A stretch of 25,296 nucleotides of DNA, from positions 1-25,296 of the forward strand of contig JACQAW010000296.1 of assembly GCA_016194725.1 (NCBI GenBank). The letters run 5' to 3'. The stretch is from Deltaproteobacteria bacterium. Lineage in GTDB: Bacteria; Bdellovibrionota; UBA1018; UBA923. The notes under the pieces are model-generated. The model was not told where the DNA came from, did not search any database, and worked only from the letters and a program-made list of their open reading frames with translations. Shown here one piece after another: positions 14,950 through 22,351 of this stretch. How positions within the stretch are numbered: position 1 is the first letter of the stretch; each line of letters begins with the position of its first letter. Both the position numbers and the translations under genes were made by a program.

Positions 14950-15738
14950 CTAGAAGGCAGGCAGTGCCAGCTGAGTCAATGCTGAATTGACCAGCTTCCA
15001 CGCCAACTCGAAATCCAGCCCATCTTTGTCGCTCAAGCCTTCGCCGTCACGCCAGCCCTGCGGCGCTTCGGGATGAGTGCCGGTCAGCACCACAAAGCCG
15101 TTGCCCGAAAATGCCTGTGTTATTTCCGGGCTGCCGTCGGGATATTTCGCCACTACGCCGCCGGGAATATTGGGAGTAATCGGCCCGCCCCACCAGACCA
15201 GGTCGCGCTGGGACCCATCGGCAAAGCTGGTCTGCACCATCTCGGCGGTAGGCTCTTTGCCATTCGGAAAATATTCAGCGAGCAGCTTGCCAGGCAGCAA
15301 GGCAAATCCGATATCCAAATCGCCGCGCAGGGGAATATCGTCACCCACCCCCATCCAGGCGCCCGCGCAAAACCCGGCAAAGTTCACGCCCGACTCGCGC
15401 ACTGCTTTGCGAATGTTTCGTCGCGTTTCGTAGGTCAGGCTATCAGTCATCTGATTGGCATGACCGCCCGGCCACACTATGACGCCGTATTTCGCCAGAT
15501 CATCGACGCTCATGGCGTTCAGAGCGTCTGAATTCACGACCTTATAACTCAGCCCCTTGGATTCAATGATCTTAACGAGCGAGTTGGCATCCGAGGCCGA
15601 GGTGCCCTTGCCGTTGAAAATCAGCGCGCCCGTAATATAGGAGCGAGTGGGCGCGCCCGTATTCGTGCCGGTTGCCGAAGCCAAAGCCACAGGCAAAACA
15701 CTCCCCAGCAGCGCGATTCCAGCCATGAAACTTTTCAT
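14950..15738 (-). CDS. Exported BPL-N / class I glutamine-amidotransferase-like protein
   Basis: 262 residues from the ATG at 15738, chosen because GGAGGT lies 4 bases upstream. A Sec signal peptide covers residues 1-20 or so (MKSFMAGIALLGSVLPVALASA). The mature protein matches the biotin-protein-ligase N-terminal (BPL-N) subgroup of GATase1-like folds. Its features are ALIFNGKGTSASDANSLVKIIESKG, VIVWPGGHANQM (oxyanion loop), GVNFAGFCAGAWMG with the candidate nucleophile Cys124, and DLVWWGGP. Near the C-terminus, FVVLTGTHPEAPQGW supplies a His-Pro-Glu in the place of the usual His-x-Glu. Substrates of this exported group are unknown. It has its own ribosome-binding site and lies downstream of a strong terminator, so it is probably transcribed independently of the porin gene. 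Confidence 0.82.
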   Translation of the reverse strand: MKSFMAGIALLGSVLPVALASATGTNTGAPTRSYITGALIFNGKGTSASDANSLVKIIESKGLSYKVVNSDALNAMSVDDLAKYGVIVWPGGHANQMTDSLTYETRRNIRKAVRESGVNFAGFCAGAWMGVGDDIPLRGDLDIGFALLPGKLLAEYFPNGKEPTAEMVQTSFADGSQRDLVWWGGPITPNIPGGVVAKYPDGSPEITQAFSGNGFVVLTGTHPEAPQGWRDGEGLSDKDGLDFELAWKLVNSALTQLALPAF

Positions 15739-15802
15739 CCATACCTCCGTGTCATGATTCAAATGAACGATTCATCGTAGTCATGATGAAGTTTCGTGCA
15801 AT

Positions 15803-15842
15803 AAAAAAAAGCGCGCGGCGCGGGCAACTTACCGCGTCGCGC
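15803..15842 (-). terminator. Strong Rho-independent terminator of the porin gene
   Basis: On the minus strand, 28 bp after the porin stop codon, GCGCGACGCGG and CCGCGCCGCGC form an 11-bp G/C stem with one mismatch and an 8-base loop. Eight U residues follow (A-tract at 15803-15810 on the plus strand). This is the clearest leftward terminator in the window. Confidence 0.9.
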
Positions 15843-15870
15843 AGCTCTGATAGCTGATCTTGAACTGATC

Positions 15871-17175
15871 TTAAAAGGTGAACCAGGTTCCGAGCTGGAT
15901 GCGGTGGTTGTGCGCCACGGGCCCGTCGGTATAACTCGTCGAGCTGAAGACATATTCCAGGCCTATTCGCAGATGGTCCGCGAGATCATGGAACGTGTTC
16001 ACGAAGTAAGTCTCGTCGCGCGTATAGACTTTGAGTCCATTGCCGCCGACGAACAGGCCCGCATTGGTGGAAAACATCTGGCCGTAACCCAGGCTGAACC
16101 AGGTGCGCATCGGATCGGGTAGCTGATATTGAAAGCTTCCGCTTGCCGAACGCATCTCGATCAATCTGAAATTGCCCAGCGCATCCTGCCCGCCGATGCC
16201 CGGATCCAGGTTGCCGCCACCCGCGTTCGTGCTCAGATTGCCGCTCCAGCCGGGAAAAAGATCGCCGTAGCCGCGGCCAATCGTGCCTTCGACCACGAAC
16301 GACACGGTATTGTCGGGCACCTCACTGCCAGCGTTGGCAGCCCATACCGGCACGAAGGCATCGAACGCCAGCGCGAGACCCGGGAAGTAAGACACCTCGC
16401 CCACCTGGCCACCCGTGCGCGGCGTCTCAAATTCCCTAGCCGTACCCGACAGGCCCACGCTCAGCTGTCGCAGGGCGCGAGGCCCGGCGGTACTGGTCGT
16501 ATACCCTGCCTTGCGCTTGCCCAGCACCGCGCGAATTCCGCCGTCCAGAGCCGGAAGCTGCGCATCACGCTGCGGCGGCCGCGAAACCGCCAGCGCCAGC
16601 GCCATGCTGTTGCCGTTGCCGAAGTTAAAAGTTTTCATGCCGCGCAGCTGAGTATCGCGGGCGTTGAGCGTGCCGGCCAACGGCGCAACGTCGGCATGGG
16701 ACGAGAAATAATAAGGCTGCCAGCCAAAGAGCGACCAATACTGACCCACGATGGCTTCCCAGCCATCTTCATTTGCGGCGTGAACAAAAAGCTCGCGTGC
16801 GCGAAAGGTGGGACTGCTCATGAATGAGGTCTCGGTATTGCCCGCAACGGGTGGCTCGGGGTCAAAACCCATGAAATCGAACTCGAAGCTCGCGTTGGTG
16901 GACCACGCGCCCACCTTGGGGGCATCGATGTCGAACTGCAGCCTGGAGTTGCGCATCGAATACTGCGTGCGCCCCGTTTTGCCAGCGGTTACGTCGGCGC
17001 GCAGCACGGGCGTATTGCCCTGAGCCTCGAGAAAGCTGCGCGTCGTATCGATGAAGGCATCCATTTCGACAAAGCCAGCCGCCGAAAACCGCCATGAATT
17101 TTTTTCCAAAATCGTGATCGTGGCGCGCGCGGGCACCGGAATCATCAGAAAAACGATCAGTAGAAGTCGTGTCAT
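15871..17175 (-). CDS. Outer-membrane beta-barrel porin (DcaP-like)
   Basis: 434 residues. Signal peptide at 1-18 (MTRLLLIVFLMIPVPARA). The mature part begins with a short helix-like stretch and then alternating amphipathic strands (FSAAGFVEMDAFIDTTRSF, SMRNSRLQFDIDAP, TNASFEFDFMGF). It ends HRIQLGTWFTF with the C-terminal aromatic residue required for outer-membrane insertion. The SMRNSRLQFDIDAP block plus the following strand resembles the DcaP-type trimeric porins that take up dicarboxylates or other anionic substrates. The DcaP coiled-coil N-terminus is absent or very short, so the assignment is to the general group. A -10-like TAAACT ends 6 nt before the ATG and there is no Shine-Dalgarno. 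The gene is monocistronic: terminator at 15803-15842, divergent regulator gene upstream at 17295. Confidence 0.85.
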   Translation of the reverse strand: MTRLLLIVFLMIPVPARATITILEKNSWRFSAAGFVEMDAFIDTTRSFLEAQGNTPVLRADVTAGKTGRTQYSMRNSRLQFDIDAPKVGAWSTNASFEFDFMGFDPEPPVAGNTETSFMSSPTFRARELFVHAANEDGWEAIVGQYWSLFGWQPYYFSSHADVAPLAGTLNARDTQLRGMKTFNFGNGNSMALALAVSRPPQRDAQLPALDGGIRAVLGKRKAGYTTSTAGPRALRQLSVGLSGTAREFETPRTGGQVGEVSYFPGLALAFDAFVPVWAANAGSEVPDNTVSFVVEGTIGRGYGDLFPGWSGNLSTNAGGGNLDPGIGGQDALGNFRLIEMRSASGSFQYQLPDPMRTWFSLGYGQMFSTNAGLFVGGNGLKVYTRDETYFVNTFHDLADHLRIGLEYVFSSTSYTDGPVAHNHRIQLGTWFTF

Positions 17176-17181
17176 CCGAAA

Positions 17182-17187
17182 AGTTTA
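17182..17187 (-). promoter_or_regulatory. -10-like box of the porin gene
   Basis: On the minus strand TAAACT (17187-17182) is followed by six bases (TTTCGG) and the ATG at 17175. The same hexamer at the same distance precedes the lipoprotein gene at 22352. No Shine-Dalgarno is present, so a leaderless transcript is predicted. Confidence 0.45.
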
Positions 17188-17282
17188 GCCCGGCACCAGA
17201 CGACCGCATAGGGACACTCTTCCAGCAGCCCGGCAGAATTTTCCAGGAGCGCCATGCGCACGACCGGAACCTAAAACTATGT

Positions 17283-17288
17283 GATAAT
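17283..17288 (+). promoter_or_regulatory. -10-like box of the response regulator gene
   Basis: GATAAT (17283-17288) is preceded by TATGT and followed by six bases (ggaatc) and the ATG at 17295. No ribosome-binding sequence is seen. A transcription start at the ATG is predicted. Confidence 0.5.
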
Positions 17289-17294
17289 GGAATC

Positions 17295-17699
17295 ATGAGT
17301 GACGCGGGCACGCTGCTCCTGGTTGAAGACGACAAAGATGTGAGAGAGATGCTGGTGGGCATTTTCGCGAATCAGGGCCTGACCCTGCTCGAAGCCGCGA
17401 GCGCCAACGCCGCCTTTGAATTATTGAGGCAAAGCGCCGTGGTGGTGGACGTCATCATCTCGGACATCAAGATGCGCGAAGGCGGCGGCTTCGAATTACT
17501 GGCCAAGATCAAGGCTTCCGGCCTGCTGGCGCAAAAGCCCCAGGTCATCCTGATTACCGGGTTTCCGACGATAAACCTGGCCAAGGCAAAAGAGTTCGGG
17601 GCAAGCGACCTGATCGCCAAGCCTTTCGACTCGGCAACCTTGAAGCGCGCCGTTTCAAAATGCCTGCGTGCGTCGGGCAAGCCCGCCCTGCGCGGCTAG
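17295..17699 (+). CDS. Stand-alone response regulator (REC domain only)
   Basis: 134 residues; the in-frame extension to 17169 overlaps the divergent porin start and is rejected. The single receiver domain has LLLVEDDKDV (Asp12-Asp13), phospho-acceptor Asp57 in IISDIKMREGGG, Thr88 in ILITGF and Lys109 in IAKPFD. With no output domain it must act by protein-protein contact in a phosphorelay or on a sensor. It differs from the other orphan REC protein (7911-8351) in having a glycine-rich beta3-alpha3 loop and no insertion. The next gene on the same strand, an XRE-type regulator, starts 202 bp later, so co-transcription is possible but not clear. It is divergent from the porin gene across 119 bp, where both genes show -10-like boxes next to their ATGs. 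Confidence 0.92.
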   Translation: MSDAGTLLLVEDDKDVREMLVGIFANQGLTLLEAASANAAFELLRQSAVVVDVIISDIKMREGGGFELLAKIKASGLLAQKPQVILITGFPTINLAKAKEFGASDLIAKPFDSATLKRAVSKCLRASGKPALRG

Positions 17700-17901
17700 C
17701 CTATTGCACCGCTATGATTTCATTGTTGCCGGCCGACTCGCGATTGACAAAAAAGCCACGCCCCGCTCGTATGCCGGCAGCAGGCCGGGAAATCCAAAAC
17801 CAAGTCGCAATGCCCAGGACCAGGCGTTAGCCGCACGTGGATTTTCCGGCCGGCTCAAGCCTTACTGCCGCAAGGACGAAAAGCCAGAGAGAGGTAAAAG
17901 C

Positions 17902-18846
17902 TTGGGCCCGGATGACTATCCATATTTCAGCCTCGGAAATTTGCTCAGACGCTGGCGCACGGCGAGCTACCGCAGCCTCTCGGAATTTTTTGCCGCCTGC
18001 AAGCTGTCCCTGAGCCAAAGTGATTATGCCGATTACGAAGCGGGCCGGCTGCTGCCGCCGCCTTCCGCCTTGGACGAAATCGCGCGCTCCCTGGGCCAGG
18101 ATGCCCGTGAGGCGCTGCTGGTCTGGGCTCAGGTGCAGATGACTTCGCCCGAGCACAAAATGTTTTTTTCGCGCCAGGCTTTTCAGCTCGAAAAAGGCGC
18201 GACCCCAACCTCTTTGGCTCCCTCGGCTCAGCCACTCAATCCGATTCAATCGAACCAGATTCCAAACTCGGAATTCGCGAACACCTGGGTGTTTGGCGCC
18301 TTCGAACGCGAACAACTTTCAAAATACCCCTGGCTCATGACGTTTCTCGTGGGGCTGGCCACCGTGTACCCGGCCGAGGCGCCCTACTCCGCGTACAAAT
18401 TCCACTCCAACCAGGAGCGCGATATTTTCGTCGAACGCTATCTCAAAACCTGGGTCTCGAAAAACCATCTCGTGGCAACCGCAACCGGCTTTCAGCTGAT
18501 CCAGCCGTATCTGCACGTTCCAAAAACGGTCGAGTGGCAAGGGGTGCGCAACACTTTCCTGGGAAACGTGCTCGAAGCCCTGATTCCGATGATGACCCCC
18601 GAGCTCATTGCAGCCAAGAAGTCGCACCGCACCCACATTCACAAGATCCTCACGGATCAGCAGCGCGACTACTGGATCAATCGGCTGAGCGAGCTCGAGA
18701 TGGAGTTCTCGCTGTCCTTGCCAGCCGCGGCCAACGAGACGAATTCGGCGCGCACTTACAGCCTGATGGTATTGATGGCACCGCGCGAACTCGGATTACC
18801 CGGCCACATTACGAAGAGCACGAAGAAATTCAACTCGGCGGCCTGA
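17902..18846 (+). CDS. XRE-type helix-turn-helix regulator with an unassigned C-terminal domain
   Basis: 314 residues if translation begins at the TTG at 17902, which has a good Shine-Dalgarno (AGAGAGAGG, about 7 nt upstream). The open frame extends further left into the response regulator gene, but that part has no protein-like character. Residues 8-75 form a Cro/C1-type HTH (FSLGNLLRRWRTASYRSLSEFF, SLSQSDYADYEAGRLLPPPSALDEIARSLG). A hinge rich in Ser/Pro/Gln (about 100-130) follows. The C-terminal region of about 180 residues (YSAYKFHSNQERDIFVERYLKTW and TYSLMVLMAPRELG) is one I do not recognise. It recalls the regulators with a C-terminal ligand or dimerisation domain that are multiplied in Bdellovibrio-like genomes. 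A strongly basic small protein gene follows 64 bp downstream. TTGACA at 17744-17749 may mark its promoter. Confidence 0.75.
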   Translation: MGPDDYPYFSLGNLLRRWRTASYRSLSEFFAACKLSLSQSDYADYEAGRLLPPPSALDEIARSLGQDAREALLVWAQVQMTSPEHKMFFSRQAFQLEKGATPTSLAPSAQPLNPIQSNQIPNSEFANTWVFGAFEREQLSKYPWLMTFLVGLATVYPAEAPYSAYKFHSNQERDIFVERYLKTWVSKNHLVATATGFQLIQPYLHVPKTVEWQGVRNTFLGNVLEALIPMMTPELIAAKKSHRTHIHKILTDQQRDYWINRLSELEMEFSLSLPAAANETNSARTYSLMVLMAPRELGLPGHITKSTKKFNSAA

Positions 18847-18895
18847 TCAACGGTCCCGCTAGCACGGCGTTTGCAAATTCCTTTCTCATCTGCAA

Positions 18896-18902
18896 GAGGA
18901 GG
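18896..18902 (+). promoter_or_regulatory. Strong ribosome-binding site of the basic small protein
   Basis: GAGGAGG lies 8 nt before the ATG at 18911. It is one of the best Shine-Dalgarno sequences in the window and is the main support for translation of the short downstream frame. Confidence 0.75.
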
Positions 18903-18910
18903 AAATTAAA

Positions 18911-19078
18911 ATGCGGAAAACAGTAAAGTCCACAGTTTTGAAAAAAAGCACGGGCCCAGCCACGAAAACCGGGGCCATTCGCGGTCGCAAGGTAACCAAG
19001 CTCTCGCCGCTTCGCGGAGTAAAAAAGGTCACCGTGCGCAAGCGACGCGCCATAATCAGTCGCAAGAAAGCCGCCTAG
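18911..19078 (+). CDS. Very basic 55-residue protein, histone H1-like in composition
   Basis: The frame reads MRKTVKSTVLKKSTGPATKT and ends RAIISRKKAA. It carries about 18 Lys/Arg and a single-digit count of Ser/Thr in 55 residues, has no acidic residue, and has no hydrophobic segment. This composition suggests nucleic-acid binding, as in small histone H1-like or Hc1-like tails, but no family is recognised. A GAGGAGG ribosome-binding site at ideal distance and a position 64 bp behind the XRE-type regulator support a real gene. It could be co-transcribed with that regulator. Its TAG stop shares the tetranucleotide CTAG (19075-19078) with the stop codon of the convergent acetyltransferase gene. 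The frame is too short for a default ORF cut-off and could be missed by annotation pipelines. Confidence 0.7.
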   Translation: MRKTVKSTVLKKSTGPATKTGAIRGRKVTKLSPLRGVKKVTVRKRRAIISRKKAA

Positions 19079-19653
19079 TCCACCTGGGCTGGCTGCCAGT
19101 TCCGGTTGGTGAGCGCGGTCAACACGTGATCGCGCCACCTACCGTCGATCATCAGATATTCGCGGGCATAACCTTCGACCTCAAATCCCAACTTTTTCAA
19201 AAGCGTCTCGCTTCGCCGATTGTCCGGCAGGTGGTTGGCCATGATTCGGTGAAGGTTCATTCCAGTGGGCGAAAAAGCGTAATCGATCATGGTCTTCAGA
19301 GCCTCGCTCATCAACCCCCGGCCTTGGTAGTCCTGGTCCAGGCTGTAACCCAGATAGCAGGCCTGCATCGCAAGACGCATGATGCCGGTGAAATTTGCAG
19401 TGCCAATCACTTTGGCGCACTGTTTTTCAAACAGAAAAAATCGGCACGAGCGGCCTTCGACGAACTCCCGGTTATTCACCTCGAGCTGCCCCTGCCAGTA
19501 CGTCTCTTCGTAATACGACTCAGGCCGGCGCGGCTCAAAGGGCGCATGAAAATCGCGGTTTCGGACATAGAACGCAGCCACGGCCCCCGCGTCATCGCGA
19601 GTCGGTTGCCGCAAGGTGCAACGCGCAGTCTGCAGCACGAGGGGCTCGCTCAC
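19075..19653 (-). CDS. GNAT N-acetyltransferase, RimJ/RimL-like
   Basis: 192 residues with the complete RimJ/RimL pattern. The start is RCTLRQPTRDDAGAVAAFYVRNRDFHAPFEP. Acetyl-CoA motif A is YLGYSLDQDYQGRGLMSEAL (about 100-119). The C-terminus has LHRIMANHLPDNRRSETLLKKLGFEVEGYAREYLMIDGRWRDHVL. RimJ acetylates the N-terminal Ala of ribosomal protein S5; close relatives act on other N-termini or small amines, so the exact target is uncertain. The start codon is the GTG at 19653, overlapping the stop of the upstream cupin gene as GTGA, so translation is coupled. The full-length frame shows no damage. It is the last gene of a leftward group: 7TM cyclase-like, cupin, acetyltransferase. Confidence 0.9.
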   Translation of the reverse strand: MSEPLVLQTARCTLRQPTRDDAGAVAAFYVRNRDFHAPFEPRRPESYYEETYWQGQLEVNNREFVEGRSCRFFLFEKQCAKVIGTANFTGIMRLAMQACYLGYSLDQDYQGRGLMSEALKTMIDYAFSPTGMNLHRIMANHLPDNRRSETLLKKLGFEVEGYAREYLMIDGRWRDHVLTALTNRNWQPAQVD

Positions 19654-20117
19654 TTTGCCGGCTTTCCGCCAGTCAAATAGCGCTGCTCGGGACCCGGCCC
19701 GACATAAACCTGTACCGCACGCACGGCCCCAACCCCCGACGTGGGCCGCGCGGAGTGCGCGACACCCTTTGGAATATAAACCGCATCGCCCTTTACCGCC
19801 TTCAGGGCCTTGCCGTCGATGACCATTTCGATCGCCCCATCCTCGATGTAGAGCAGCTCGGCGCTGGCCACATGGACGTGCTCGGGAATCTGGGCGCCAT
19901 CTTCAAGCACGAGTACGGAAAGCGCAGCTTCTTTTGCCCCGGTAGCCACGGTCAGCAGAACTTTGGCAGTGCCTTTGCCCGCGAGAATCGCCGAAGACGC
20001 AGTTTCGCGCCCGTTGATCACATTTCTTATCTGTGCAGATACAGATGAAGACGCCGGCGCCGGTGCGGCATAAACCATGCACGGCAATGTAAAAGCGACC
20101 ACGATTTGGAACATCAT
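19650..20117 (-). CDS. Exported cupin-domain protein
   Basis: 155 residues with a signal peptide (about 1-18, MMFQIVVAFTLPCMVYAA) and a single conserved beta-barrel cupin_2 domain. The domain runs from GAQIPEHVHVASAELLYIEDGAIEMVIDGKA (motif 1: His-x-His, Glu) to KGDAVYIPKGVAHSA (motif 2: His). The metal ligands His-His-Glu-His are present, so a metal-binding periplasmic protein is likely; its ligand or reaction is unknown. Two ATGs lie in tandem at 20117 and 20114. TATAAC ends 7 nt before the first, with no Shine-Dalgarno, suggesting an internal leaderless promoter within the leftward group. The stop overlaps the acetyltransferase GTG by four bases. Confidence 0.85.
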   Translation of the reverse strand: MMFQIVVAFTLPCMVYAAPAPASSSVSAQIRNVINGRETASSAILAGKGTAKVLLTVATGAKEAALSVLVLEDGAQIPEHVHVASAELLYIEDGAIEMVIDGKALKAVKGDAVYIPKGVAHSARPTSGVGAVRAVQVYVGPGPEQRYLTGGKPAK

Positions 20118-20124
20118 GAGTAGC

Positions 20125-20130
20125 GTTATA
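20125..20130 (-). promoter_or_regulatory. -10-like box of the cupin gene
   Basis: On the minus strand TATAAC (20130-20125) is followed by seven bases (GCTACTC) and the ATG at 20117. It lies in the 64-bp gap after the cyclase-like gene, so the cupin and acetyltransferase genes may have their own transcript. Confidence 0.45.
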
Positions 20131-20181
20131 GATCAGGTCAAAGAGGAAGTTAAGAGGCTGTTTCAGAATGAGAAGCGGTCT

Positions 20182-22242
20182 CTATGCCGAGTTCTTCAGA
20201 TTTGGCGAGCTCGACCAACTGCGTGGGCGGTATACGGCTACCTGTAAACGCTTATCGTGCTTGCCTGCAAGGTCTTGATGTCGCAAGCTCCAGTTGTCCT
20301 TGAACTCAGGCGTCTGCAGTGGAGCTTGCTCGGCCAGGCTTTCAGGTACCAGCACGTTGGTTTCACGCTCGGCCTGTGGCACCTGCCGCTCCAGATTCAT
20401 GAGGCGCGTTGCCTCGGTCATCGCGCACACGTCCCCTACACCTGCCCATGCGGGGTGGCGCACGCCGCCGGTGTTGTGCCAGACGGGGCGAAGCTCGCCC
20501 TCGACCAGGCCGCCGCGAAAAATCAATCGGCTCTCGGTCGACGCCAGCAAATTCTGCTCGCGAAACTGCTGTTCGACCAAAGCAAGCTTGGCATGCATCT
20601 CACCCGCCGCCCGCAGTGCCTGAGCCAGCGGCAAAGGCGAATGTTCGCGCGGAAAAAAAGCCCGCATCTGGTCGCCCTCGGTTTGCAGTACAAATCCCCC
20701 ATGATTGCTTACCGCCGTCCATAAGTGCGACAGGCACATGTTTACCAGCTTGCCGGAATCGCCAAGACGGGCCCCCAGGCGAAACAGCTCGGCCGCGCGT
20801 TTCAAATCGACGACCAGCACGGCACCGGAAATTTTGTCGGGAAGCACCGCCCGGCGATGGAACTCCGAGACCGGCGTTTTTTCGATCAGCAGCTCCTGCT
20901 CGCGGTATTCGCGCACGACAATCGCGCACAGAAACAGCACCAGCCCGAAGTGCAGGAAGCGGTAAAGCACCGCGTACTGCGTAACCTGTGCCAGGCCGCT
21001 CGCCTGCGCGAAATAAAGCAAGGTCAACGCGGCCAGCCCCAGGCCAAAGGCCAGCAGCCTGCGAATGCGCACGCCAAGATAAGGGGCCTTGCGTTGAAAC
21101 GAAAAAAGAAACGTGGCCTGAATGGCGCAGACGCCCGCACCAATGGCGTACATGAGCGGCGATACCCAACGACTCATGAGCTGCGTGAATAGCAGCCGTG
21201 ACGAAGGGTCATGCAGCAAAAACAGAATTGGCCAGGGCAGGACCAGACACAGGGGCAGGCCCCATTGGAAAAAGGCCCGGCGCGAGCGTGCGAACGAAAG
21301 GCCCAGAAACATTCCGAAGGCGCCCTCGTAGGTAGTCAGCACGACCTCGAGCATGGCGCTCATATTGTAGCCCAGGCTGCGATAAACCGTATCGATCGAA
21401 CGAATCTGGATCAGCGCATGCACCAGCGCGTACAGCGCCATGTAAAAGTATTCCTGCTTCTTGCGCGTCGCGCTCCAGAAGAACAAAAACAGGATTGCGA
21501 TGAGCAGATTGGCACCGAAGAAAAACCAGGGACGCGTTTCATTCCAAAACAGTACCTTATACGTATAGTAGCGCGCCTGCTGCACATTACTGAAGCCCTC
21601 GCCCATCGGCCCGCCTAACAAATCGGGAACCGGGCTTCCCACGTCGTGAATGATCTGAAGGGCGATCTTGAGCGGCTTGCTGTCTTGCAGACGTTCCATG
21701 GGAATGGTGAGCACGGTCGGCAAATGGCTGTTGGCATAGTTGCCTTCGAGCAGAAACGCGCCGTCCAGCCAGATGCGATAGCTGGCGCTGATATAACCCA
21801 GGATGAACTGATTGGTTTCCTGCTTGCGGGCCTGATACAGCAGCTGCGAATCGATGGTCGTACCGAGCCAGAATTCTTTTCCCTGCAACGCACGCACGCG
21901 AGCCGCGTGACCACGATCGGCGCGTGAGTCCACACTGGTCCAAAGCTTGGGGTTGCCAGGGTTGGCCAGACATCCGGCGGTCTCAAGCACCACCTCGTCA
22001 CACGATTCGGGCGACGCCGAATAGACCGCGCGCCAGGCCTGTGGCGAAAGCGAAATGGCGGGTTTGCCCGTGTCCCAGTTGTTGATCTCGACCACCATCA
22101 GCGGAACGAAGAGCAGCAACAAAGGCACGAGTATCGCGCCCACGAGCAGATATTTGGCGCGCACGCTGGTACTGTCACCGATCAGCTGTGTGTCTTCTGA
22201 AGTTCTGCTTATCGCTTGCGCGACTTCGCCCAGGAAGCTCAT
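20182..22242 (-). CDS. 7TM receptor with divergent class III nucleotidyl-cyclase domain
   Basis: 686 residues. One TM helix (about 33-51) is followed by a periplasmic domain (about 52-235, SYRIWLDGAFLLEGN, like the DISMED sensory fold). Seven TM helices follow between about 237 and 443, matching the 7TMR-DISM architecture. The cytoplasmic C-terminus from about 470 resembles a class III cyclase. AVLVVDLKRAAEL carries the first metal Asp (Asp479), GGFVLQTEGDQMRAFF the second (Asp524), and GGLVEGELRPVW plus GVGDVCAMTEATRL the dimer and transition-state region (Arg613). The usual Asn of the VNxAxRL motif is replaced, so it may be weakly active, altered in specificity or a pseudo-cyclase. The start ATG at 22242 has AAGGAA upstream. 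It heads the leftward group with the exported cupin and acetyltransferase and is divergent from a lipoprotein gene. Confidence 0.78.
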   Translation of the reverse strand: MSFLGEVAQAISRTSEDTQLIGDSTSVRAKYLLVGAILVPLLLLFVPLMVVEINNWDTGKPAISLSPQAWRAVYSASPESCDEVVLETAGCLANPGNPKLWTSVDSRADRGHAARVRALQGKEFWLGTTIDSQLLYQARKQETNQFILGYISASYRIWLDGAFLLEGNYANSHLPTVLTIPMERLQDSKPLKIALQIIHDVGSPVPDLLGGPMGEGFSNVQQARYYTYKVLFWNETRPWFFFGANLLIAILFLFFWSATRKKQEYFYMALYALVHALIQIRSIDTVYRSLGYNMSAMLEVVLTTYEGAFGMFLGLSFARSRRAFFQWGLPLCLVLPWPILFLLHDPSSRLLFTQLMSRWVSPLMYAIGAGVCAIQATFLFSFQRKAPYLGVRIRRLLAFGLGLAALTLLYFAQASGLAQVTQYAVLYRFLHFGLVLFLCAIVVREYREQELLIEKTPVSEFHRRAVLPDKISGAVLVVDLKRAAELFRLGARLGDSGKLVNMCLSHLWTAVSNHGGFVLQTEGDQMRAFFPREHSPLPLAQALRAAGEMHAKLALVEQQFREQNLLASTESRLIFRGGLVEGELRPVWHNTGGVRHPAWAGVGDVCAMTEATRLMNLERQVPQAERETNVLVPESLAEQAPLQTPEFKDNWSLRHQDLAGKHDKRLQVAVYRPRSWSSSPNLKNSA

Positions 22243-22339
22243 ACGTTAGTTCCTTTTCGGGAAATTTCGACCGGGAGATGAGCCGAACGGAGTGGGCAAA
22301 AATTACCGCGACACTACGGTGACTGGATGTCGCTAGAGG

Positions 22340-22345
22340 TAAACT
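22340..22345 (+). promoter_or_regulatory. -10-like box of the lipoprotein gene
   Basis: TAAACT (22340-22345) is followed by six bases (ggttcc) and the ATG at 22352. Hexamer and spacing are identical to those at the porin gene. An upstream GAGG is too far away to act as a good Shine-Dalgarno. Confidence 0.4.
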
Positions 22346-22351
22346 GGTTCC

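Noticed and set aside
17668..17901. N-terminal extension of the XRE-type regulator frame
   Set aside because: It overlaps the response regulator gene and has no protein-like features. The TTG at 17902 has a good ribosome-binding site and starts right at the HTH domain.
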